Shown piece by piece: positions 55,753 to 64,000 of a DNA stretch of 64,000 nt (positions within the stretch are counted from its first letter, which is position 1; each line of letters begins with the position of its first letter). The notes under the pieces are model-generated. The model did not search any database. It was given only the letters and a program-made list of their open reading frames with translations, and had not been told where the DNA came from. The stretch is from Cocos nucifera (Eukaryota > Streptophyta > Magnoliopsida > Arecales > Arecaceae), in the NCBI GenBank assembly GCA_006176705.1, contig QRFJ01003319.1:62001-126000 (forward strand), read 5' to 3'. A program made the position numbers and the translations under genes.

Positions 55753-57658
55753 CTAGGTTCTTATTATATAATTTTTATGTATATTTAGATTATTTTTTAG
55801 ATTAGATCTAATTTATAATCTAATTATTAAATCTAAAATGAAAAATCTAGATCTCATGAATTATCATATGGTTGTCCTACTGTAAGGTTTATCCCTTACA
55901 GTGAAAAGGTTATCCTAGTTTGTGATGATCTGACTCTAATCATAAATTTATTAGATTTAATTTAATTTTATTTATAATTTAATAAATTTAAAATAGTTTT
56001 AGATCTAAAAATAAAATATTTTAGATTGTATAGACAGCTATAAGGTTGTCCTGCTGTAAGGTCTACCCCTTACAGTAAAAATGTTGTCCTAGTACGTGCT
56101 GATCTAAAATATTGATCATAAAATTTTAGATTAGATCTAAAAAATTTTATGATCTAATTAAAAATATTTTAATCTAATTTTAATCATCATAAATATGTTA
56201 GATTTAATCAAGAAAGATTTATGATTGATTATTATTGAAACTATTTCAATTACATGAACTTGTTTAGACAAGATCTAAAGTAGTTTCATATTTATTTTAC
56301 TTGCATATTGATTATGAATCAAACATGCAACTTGGTTAATAGAACCATATTATAAAAATATTTTATAAATATAAAAATTATTTTTGAAAAGCCAAACCCC
56401 AACCTTTAGCCAAAAACTTAATTAAGAATTAAGAAGTTATTTGATTAAGTTCTAGGATTGTAAATTGAAGATCCTATGACACGAATTGTAACACATTGGG
56501 TTAATGGATTAGTGGGGATTAGGTTCATTAATTAGGTTAGACCTAAGTTTAGATTAAAGAATGAACTTAATTAGAGAATTGACTAAATCTAATCAATTAT
56601 TGTCTTAGATTTGGTCAAGGATTCTCTAGATCAATTGCAATAGTTGTAGTTGCTCAAGTACATATCTTTAACAAGAATCAAATGGACTTGATTCTTGGCT
56701 AAGAGGTCTAGCTCAAACTGTTAGGTTGATCTAATCAAGACTAATTAAACTAGTTGGTGTCTAAGGTAAGTTTGTCACATACGACTAATGATTTTTAATT
56801 GGCAGCCCGCTTACCTGACCATTTTCGATGGTGTCTAAGATAAGCTTTGGTAGATCCTTCCACCGATCACACTTAACTAGCCTTCTTGGTGAGATTAAGT
56901 TTTGATCAAATCACTTGATAATTTGAGTTGACCCATGTCAGCTAGGTAAATCAATGTGATCGATTTAGGTGCTCCTAGACCAGCCTGTTAGTGGTCTTCC
57001 TTAAACTAACTTAGTGAAGCTAGTGGGAGGATCATGACAAGCTAGTTAATCTTACCTACTCACTTCTATAAATTAATTCTCCAAAATTATTAGATCCCTA
57101 AAATGAAATAGTTATATGATAACTAGATCATAGCCTTCCATTAAAGTGGATGATAATGGATCCATCAGCTGGATAATCATTCGAGGCCTAAAGGCCTGGT
57201 GCTTATCAGTTGATGGAATTATCATTCATTATATGATCTCTTGGATACATCTTTCTAAATGGTGGTCAGGTGGGCCAACCAAAGTTAGGCCTGATCATTC
57301 ATTGGTTAGATGGGCCAAGTATGGTCATGTTAATAGTTGGACCTAACTGAACCCTTTTTTAAGAAGGCCAAAGCCAACTGATCAGAGGTTCAGGCAAAAT
57401 TTAATTACTAAAAGTTATTTGGAGAAATAATTGATTATGAACCTATCCTTAGATGTACATGGGTGGGCCAACAAAAGTTGGGCTCGTGTATAGTCTATAT
57501 GGATTTTGGTACCCACTAAGGAATTACGATAATTTCTCAGATTAGAGGTAGAGACTATCAATTTGAATAAATAGTGGGTGAATCTTTTGATTAAAATCTA
57601 AATCTTTAGGTTTAATGAATCAATTACTAATTAGGTTATGTTTTTTCTTTGTGCAGAT
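55753..57658 (+). other. 5' leader of element C (1.9 kb, non-coding)
   Basis: AT-rich untranslated leader. The first part repeats the phrase agctataaggttgtcctgctgtaa-like (55868-55925 and about 56037-56100), describing a roughly 170-base degenerate duplication. A block at 56750-56830 matches the leader of B (39361-39420, other strand). Later, gggtgggccaac-type phrases recur (57268, 57466). No gene seen. Confidence 0.7.
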
Positions 57659-58530
57659 ATGGCCACTTCCTTATCGCTTCAATCATTGTTGGACAATGAT
57701 AAGTTGGTGGGATTCAACTTCGGTAGCTAGTATCGAAAGTTGAAGATAGTCCTGGAGCATGAATGGATCCTATATGTGCTGACGGATCCTGCACCTGAGG
57801 AGCCAACTGCCAATGCATGTGGAACAGTTAGAGACATTTATCAGAAGTGGCTCAATGATCGGACCATGGTGCACTACATCATGCTGGCTGCTATGAGCGA
57901 TGAGTTCAGTCACAGATTTAAGATGGCTTAGTTAAAGGACATGATTCAAGTGTTGGAGGATTCCTTTGGCACTCTTGATGATGTGGAGAGGCACAAGACT
58001 AGTTATGCCATCTTCAATGTTAGAATGCAAGATGGTGCCTCTGTCACTGATCATGTATTGTTCATGATCGAGCTGATAGAGTAATTAAGCAAGCTCGGCT
58101 TTTTCTTACATAAATAGCTTGGGAAAGATGCAATACTGATCATGTATTGTTCATGTATTGTTCATGCCAAGTCATTTCTCCCATTCCTTACTCATTTTAG
58201 AATGATAAAGCCTAAAGTAGACTACCATGGGTTACTGGGGTTACTTCAGAACTTTGGAAAGCATCACCAACTCTACAAAGAGTCAGTGAACTTAGTGGGA
58301 GGTTCATCTTCTAGCTCTCGACCCTTAAGGAAAGGGAAGAAGAATAAGAAGAAGAAAGCTAAGAATGTGCAAGTTCAGGTTGGGACATCTGTGCAGGCCA
58401 GACTAGGAAAATCAAGCCCGTTAAGAGTCAAGCTGAATGCTTCTTTTGCAAAAAGCAGGGGCACTGAAAAAGGAACTATCCTCAGTACATTGCCTTTCTG
58501 GATCCGAACAGGTAGAGAAAGAAGCAAGCT
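57659..58530 (+). pseudogene. Copia gag of element C
   Basis: Begins MATSLSLQSLLDNDKLVG, with TAG at 57728-57730, then LKIVLEHEWILYVLTDPAP, TVRDIYQKWLNDRTMVHYI, MLAAMSDEFSHRFKMA and a stop, and VLEDSFGTLDDVERHKTSY. A frame change follows near 58090-58160, where tcatgtattgt is duplicated. The C-terminal part is basic (RKGKKNKKKKAKN). The zinc knuckle at 58438-58479 begins CFFCKKQGH, but the next codon is a stop and the last cysteine is tyrosine. Similar in plan to the gag of B. Confidence 0.85.
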
Positions 58531-58551
58531 GTTGCTAGGCAAGGTATTTAT

Positions 58552-58875
58552 ATGATAACTCCTTGCAATTTCTTAATTTGTGATATTACTAACTGGGTAT
58601 TGGATGCCGGTAGCCCTTACCATATTTGTAATTCATTGCAGGGGTTGCAGGTCAGTAGAAGATTCGAGCAAGGTGAAAGATTTCTGAATATTGGAGATGG
58701 AAGACTAGTTTCAGTTCTAGATTTAGGAATTTTGAAACTTGTATTTGAGTTTCATACCATTATTCTTAGTGATTGTCACTTCTGTTCTAATTTTTTAATA
58801 AATATCATTTCTGTAGGCCTTCTGATAAAAAATGATTATAAAATTTTAATAAAAAAATAAATTTGTAATATCATT
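58552..58875 (+). pseudogene. Copia protease region of element C
   Basis: Aspartic protease with the active site written NWVLDAGSPYHICNS. The usual D-S-G reads D-A-G at 58603-58611. It continues LQGLQVSRRFEQGERFLNI, LVFEFHTIILSDCHF and NIISVGLLIKNDYKI, and ends at a TAA at 58858-58860. It corresponds to 31886-32300 of B. Confidence 0.8.
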
Positions 58876-59898
58876 ATGAATGGTGTTACAATTTTTTGTG
58901 GACATTTGAATAATGGTGTGTATATGCAATCACAACCTGTTAACATAGTCTATTCAACCGGCAAGCATCCTATATTAGATAGTATGTTAGATATCTACTT
59001 ATGGCATTATAGGCTAGGTCACATAAATAAGAACCGGATAGATAGGTTAACTCAAGAGAGAATCTTCGAAGTCAGTAATTATGAATCACTTCCAACCTGT
59101 GAATTCTATATTCGTAATAAAATGACCAAGTCACCTTTTACTGAAAAAGGTGAAAGAGCCACTGAGCTCTTAGGTCAAGTACATACTGATGTATGTGGAC
59201 CAATGAACATAAGTACCAAAGGTGGATATGTCTACTTCATTACTTTCACAGATGATCTATCCAGATATGGATATGTCTATCTGATGAAACATAAGTCGGA
59301 TTCTTTTGAAATGTTCAAACAATTTTGAAGTGAAGTAGAAAAATAAACTAAAAAGAGTATTAAAACTCTTCGGTCTAACCGAGGGGGGAAACAACTTTTT
59401 GATGAGTTTCTCACAAATCTAGGAGAGAATGAAATTCTCTCCCAATGGACTCCTTTAGGAACACCACAGCATAATGGTGTGTCTGAAAGAAGGAATCAGA
59501 CTCTGTTAGACATGGTCTGATCCATGATGGGTTTTGCCAGCTTGCTGATATCCTTCTGGAGATATGCACTCAAATTGGCTTGTTATCTGTTAAATAGAGT
59601 TACAAGTAAGTCTATAGTTAAGACTCTATATGAGATATGGACAGGGCGTAATCCAGCACTTTCACACCTTAGAATTTGGAGGTGTCTAGCTTATGTCAAA
59701 TGGTTAGTTATAGATAAACTTGGACCTAGGTCTAATAAGTGCATATTTATAGGGTACCCAAAAGAGATAAAAGGATACTATTTCTACCATGCTGATGAAC
59801 AAAAGGTGCTCGTCAGCCTTAGGGCAATCTTTTTGAAAAAAGAATTCTTTGGTGAAGGAACTGTTGCCTCTAAAGTTGAACTTAATGAAGTTCAATAG
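58876..59898 (+). pseudogene. Copia integrase of element C
   Basis: Zinc-binding region LWHYRLGHINKNRIDRL, with the last cysteine pair written CEFY (one cysteine lost). Core: GQVHTDVCGPMN with D at 59188-59190, FTDDLSRYGYVYLMKHK, a stop at 59326-59328, then LRSNRGGK where the second catalytic aspartate is asparagine (59377-59379), and GVSERRNQTLLD with E at 59484-59486. After another stop come LACYLLNRVTSKS, LYEIWTGRNPALSHLRIW and IGYPKEIKGYYFYHADEQ. Homologous to 31006-31885 of B. Confidence 0.9.
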
Positions 59899-61040
59899 AT
59901 GGAAAAATTGACACCTGTAGCTGAACCAAAATCAGATTCGATTAGATCAAATCCGGAGCCCAATGTACCTACACTATTAAGGCATTCCAATAGAGTACCA
60001 CATCAACCAGACAAATACTACAGTTTCTTGATTCAGGATGGTAATCCTATCGAACTCGATGAGAATGATGAGGATCCGACAACCTATATGGATGCTATAC
60101 AGAGACTTGATTTTGAGAAATGGCTTGAGGCCATGAAATTCGAAATAGAGTCCATGAAGGTCAATGATGTGTGGACATTGGTTGACCCATCCGAAGGGGA
60201 TAAACCCATTAGGTGTAAATGGGTCTTCAAAAAGGAAGAGGGGCATAGACGAAAAGATGGAGACCTATAAAGCCTATCTAGTTGCCAAGGAATATCGTCA
60301 ATGTTATGGTATTAACTATGATGAGACATTCTCCCCTATGGTAATGCTTAAGTCCATTCGAATTATACTTATAATTGTTGTCCATCTGGACTATGAGATC
60401 TGGCAGATAAATGTGAAGACAGCTTTCCTAAATGAAAAGTTGATCGATAAGGTGTATATGATACAACCTTAGGGGTTCACAACCATAGATGAGTCCAAGG
60501 TGTGCAGGTTTTAGAGATCCATTTATGGACTGAAGCAGGTATCTTGGAGTTGGAACATGTGTTTTGATAAAGTGATCAAAATGTATGGCTTCATTAAGAA
60601 TGGAGAAGAATCCTGCATTTACAATTGGGCAAATAGTCCAGTAGTGGTATTTCTTGTTTTGTATGTGGATGACATTCTCTTAATCAAGAATGACATCTCC
60701 ACACTATAAGGAATAAAAGTCTAATTGTCATCACAGTTCTCCATGAAGAACTTGGATGAAGCATCCTACATCCTAGGGATGAAGATCTATAAGGGTAGAT
60801 CTAAAAGGATGCTTGGATTATCCCAATCCATATACATAGATATTGTGCTGAAGAGGTTCAGCATGGAGAATTCCAAAAAAGACTATCTCCTGATAGGCCA
60901 TGAAATTTCTCTCTCTAAGAAGGATTATCCAACAACTCTCAAAGAGAGAGAGCATATGAGTAGAGTCCCATATGCTTCGATAGTGGGATCTATCATGTAC
61001 GCCATGACATGTACGAGATCAGATGTGGCATACTCACTAG
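59899..61040 (+). pseudogene. Copia reverse transcriptase of element C
   Basis: Linker HSNRVPHQPDKYYSF and fingers VNDVWTLVDPSEGDKPI and KCKWVFKK-like, then a frame change near 60230. Next are LVAKEYRQCYGINYDETFS, DYEIWQINVKTAFLN, a stop after VYMIQP, SIYGLKQVSWSWNMCFD and FLVLYVDDILLIKND with YVDD at 60662-60673. After further stops, MKNLDEASYILGMKIYKGR, KRMLGLSQSIYIDIVLKRF and YASIVGSIMYAMTCTRSD. All catalytic aspartates are present, but at least five stops or shifts interrupt it. Confidence 0.9.
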
Positions 61041-61647
61041 GAGTAGTAAGTAGATACCAGTCTAACCCCAAAGAAAATCATTCGATAGTGGTTAAAGCCA
61101 TACTTAAGTATTTGAGAAATATTAAGGATCAATGGTTGGTTTATGGCAAGTCAGATCTGAAACTTATGGGATTTACAGACTTTAGATTTCAATCTGATCA
61201 TGATGACAGTAGAAGCATGTCGGGATATATCTTTACTCTAAATGGTGGAACCATCTACTGGAAAAGTTTCAAGCAGCATACTGTGGTAGACTCTATTTGC
61301 GAAGCAGAGTAGGTGGCAGCATCAGATGCTGCAAAGGAAGCTATGTGGCTGAGAAAGTTTACCATCGAGCTAGGAGTAGCACCCTTCCTTGATGGTCCGA
61401 TCCTGCTCTATGTGACAACACTGGTGCCATTGCTCAGGTGAAAGAACCGAAGGCACATCTGCGGACAAAGCACATTCTACGTCGCTTTCATCTAGTTTGG
61501 AAGATCGTGGATCGAGGTAACGTCGACCTTCAGAAGATCGATGGAAAGAAAAACCTGGCCGACCCCTTCACTAAAGCCTTGACAATAAAAGAGTTCAACA
61601 ACCACAAGTTGAAGATGGGTATTAGATACTGTGTCGAGTGGCTTTAG
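61041..61647 (+). pseudogene. Copia RNase H of element C
   Basis: LGVVSRYQSNPKENHSIVV, YLRNIKDQWLVYGKSDLKL, FTDFRFQSDHDDSRSMSGY, LNGGTIYWKSFKQH and VVDSICEAE with a stop at 61310-61312. Then AASDAAKEAMWLRKFTIEL, a one-base loss near 61415, and VKEPKAHLRTKHILRRFHL, DGKKNLADPFTKALTIKEF and YCVEWL ending at TAG 61645-61647. Residues that normally coordinate metal are partly changed (FTDFRF for YTDSDF). Confidence 0.88.
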
Positions 61648-61650
61648 GAT

Positions 61651-61660
61651 AAGTGAAAGT
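61651..61660 (+). other. Decayed polypurine tract of element C
   Basis: aagtgaaagt precedes the LTR start at 61661, in the position and with most of the sequence of the aagtgggaga tract in A and B. Confidence 0.65.
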
Positions 61661-64000
61661 TGTTGAAAAATATGTCCCAAAGCCAATCGATAGTCTGTTG
61701 ATGGTTAAGCTACTTTATATTTGTAATTGATTCATTAATAAATAAAATATATTTTTGATATTTTTCATCATAACTATTCATTTTCTAATGAACTCCATTG
61801 TTGTGATGAAGTCTTTAAGACTATTTAGCTTCAATAAAAAGAGGATTTATCGATTAGTCCTTAAATTTGTTCATGACCAAATGATAGGCTATTAATAAGG
61901 ATGACAACATCTATCGAGCATAGGTCACTGTATGCCATATAGGTTAGTTGTCCTCTTAACCAAGGAGTGTGGAGATACTTGTTTGGCATATAGGTGAGAT
62001 GTATAGGTATATCGTCATTAAACATGACCAACTCCAGAGTATTCTGCTATCGAGAATATCTCTAATGGGATATAGGTATAAGTGTCCCTTTGATCTAAGA
62101 TCATCTCAGTGACCTGCAAGCAACTCACTGTGCTTTGGTACCACACTAACTAAATTTCTAATTCAGTAATGAAAGGCTTCTGGGCATAGTCAAATATTTA
62201 CAAAGTTAGAGTGTGATCACGATGGGATTGACCACTCTAAGAGTTGGAGAAAAATGTATCACTGTATTTTAATATAGCAAAACCTTAGCCAGGATAATCC
62301 ATCAGATGGATTTGATATTTTGAAATATAATGTAGACAACCTAATCAGAGCTAACAGTTGAACTCTGAGGTGTCCTATGAGCATTTTGGTCAAGGGAATG
62401 AGTTATATGGAAACTATATCCGCATGGGTTCTAAGGATGTTGTTCTACACATTCGACCTATCCAACCATCGAGTACCATTGCTAGATGGTCACTTCTATT
62501 GGTATAAAAATCTTTTCTTATGCTATCAGCTTAGGTTCGGACCTATGAGGTCACATACATTAGAGCTCATAATCTGATTGGATGGTTGATCAACGATTAA
62601 GAATCATTCTAGGATTAAACAATCAATATGATTGGTGTTTAATCTAGTGCAAGTATTGCAAGAGGATCGATTAGCAATTAGATTACTAATTAACTTAATT
62701 TGATTAAGCCAAAGAATTAAGATTAAGTTAAATTAAATATAATTTAATTAGATTTGGTTTGAGCTTGATTGGATCAAGTTCAATTGACTTATTGGATAAA
62801 CCAAGTGCAAGGAAGAACTAGTCCTAGTCTAACGAGGACTCGAGTCAACCCAATTTTCTAATTTGATTAAAAAATTAAATTAAAATTAAATCTAATTTAA
62901 TTTAATTTAATTAAGCCGTTAAATGGATTAGGGCCTTATTTAATTGAGTTGGTTTACTCTTGATTTTATTTGGTTAAAAGATCTTGTTTGATTAAGTCAA
63001 AATAGGAGTCCTAGTGTGACTAGGACTCCCTAACCTTGCGCCACCTTAGCCCACACCCCCCATGCCCATTTTTCTTTATTTTGTGCATGAGATCTCCTCT
63101 CCCTGATTGTCACACATGCTCTTCTCTCCCTCCTTTTCTCTTAAGGTAATTTGTTGGAAGACCAAGTCAAAAGGGGAGTTAGTTTTGCTTTAGGATTCTA
63201 TGAGATGGAATCCTTGTTTACCAAATCTTTTCTCTCTTGTGTGCCACCCCCTCTCCTATTTTTCTCCACTATTTTCATAGTGAGAAAGGAGAATTTTATG
63301 CATTCTCCCTTTCTAGATTCACAAAAAAATCAGAGTAGGGGCACCCAAGAGTTGGGCGCCCCAACCACTTGCCAAATCTAGTCCTGCCTTATCTAGTTTT
63401 TGACCTCGAAAAGGACTCTTCTTTTTCTATAAATTTTGGATGAATTTTGGCCTGATTTCTTTGTAAAATATAGAGCTTTGGGAAAGGTTTGGGGTGTGCA
63501 AATATTAGAGAAAGAGGATCCTTGGGCATAGGATTTCCATAGGCACCAAACTAGGTGTCTAGGTGAAAGAAAAGCGAAGAAGAAGAGGATCTTCTTCTAG
63601 GGCTATTTTATTCTTCATCTCTCCTCTTTCTTTTGAGTTTTTTTTGAGTGAGTCTCAGATCAAAAAACTCTCCTCTTCCTTCTCATATTTTGGAGAATCC
63701 AATTTTTGATGAAAGGAGCATTGGATCGACCGTCGAAGAAGGATCAGCATGGTAATAGCATGCTGTGCTGATTTCCTATATTGGACTTCATATCAGATTT
63801 TGTAGGCTCGTATAGACGACTCCTAGAGGCTGGATGCATATGTGGCTCATGATTTCATCTTCAAGCCTAGATCAGCAAGTTAGAACATCTAACTTGCATA
63901 GGTAATAGATATGATCTATTGATTTCATACCTGCATTAGATGTAAAGTAGATCTAGGTTGATGTGATCAATCTTTCCTTCTTCTTTATGTTTTTAATTTA
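61661..64000 (+). repeat. 3' LTR of element C (first 2340 bases; continues past window)
   Basis: Begins tgttgaaaaatatgtcccaa, as in the 5' LTR, and parallels it to the window edge, where 55590 or so of the 5' copy corresponds to 64000. About 150 bases should be missing. Scattered substitutions and small indels give visible divergence. Confidence 0.88.

Larger units (their letters stand above)
53248..64000 (+). mobile_element. Element C, Angela-like Ty1/copia retrotransposon (3' end beyond window)
   Basis: Plus-strand element with 5' LTR 53248-55739, PBS 55741-55752, a leader, gag, protease, integrase, RT and RNase H (57659-61647), and a 3' LTR from 61661 running off the window. It is inserted in the CACTA ORF; the five bases before it are agatg, and the matching duplication would lie beyond 64000. 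The first 280 bases of the two LTRs differ at roughly one position in ten by eye, and every domain is broken, so this is an old copy. Confidence 0.9.

Noticed and set aside
1..64000. Search for a host gene, tRNA, rRNA or a new defence-like gene cluster
   Set aside because: Every region with coding character maps to retrotransposon or CACTA proteins. The only tRNA-like matches are 12-19 base primer-binding sites. No novel multi-gene system is supported.

Overview
This window is plant nuclear DNA made almost entirely of transposable elements. I see no host gene, tRNA or rRNA that I can support. Polyproteins with Ty1/copia domain order, LTRs ending in TG...CA, primer-binding sites complementary to initiator methionine tRNA (TGGTATCAGAGC) and a CACTA transposon with palindromic subterminal repeats point to a flowering plant. 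Four Angela-like copia elements with LTRs of about 2.3-2.5 kb, plus a SIRE-like element, would fit a monocot such as a palm, but the species call is only an inference. Almost every coding region is broken by stops and frameshifts.

Layout. 1-6277: 3' end of an Angela-like copia element (A, + strand) with its 3' LTR, then a truncated LTR of family B. 6278-9192: 5' leader and 5' LTR of a minus-strand element (D, family C). 9193-11504: decayed Ty3/gypsy RNase H and integrase. 11505-11761: a copia gag scrap. 11762-19602: SIRE-like element E (minus), which keeps gag but has no recognisable pol and instead carries a plant transposon-associated ORF. 19603-53247: a CACTA DNA transposon that has been split open by later insertions. 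53248-64000: Angela-like element C (+), with its 3' LTR cut off by the window end.

The core is a nest that can be ordered by target-site duplications (TSDs). CACTA sits in the 5' LTR of E. Element F (Tork-like copia, TSD ctata, 19842-52551) sits in CACTA. Element H (Tork-like, TSD tatgt/tatga, 21512-43285) sits in the pol of F. Element B (Angela-like, TSD gtaca, 26907-42777) sits in the 5' LTR of H. Separately, unit I (probably a solo gypsy LTR, TSD atgat/atgac, 46364-52473) sits in the 5' LTR of F, and gag-only element G (TSD aaaat, 47142-50609) sits in I. C interrupts the transposase ORF of CACTA. The relative order is therefore E, then CACTA, then F, then H and I, then B and G.

Element B is read as LTR - internal - 1000 N gap - partial LTR - internal - LTR. 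This is either a recombinational tandem or an assembly duplication around the gap. The right-hand copy carries many single-base insertions that look like sequencing error. The most unusual biological signals are primer-binding-site-like modules repeated at the ends of the H and G LTRs, the gag-only element G, the pol-less E with its extra ORF, palindromic repeats in several U3 regions, and a non-coding leader block conserved between families B and C.
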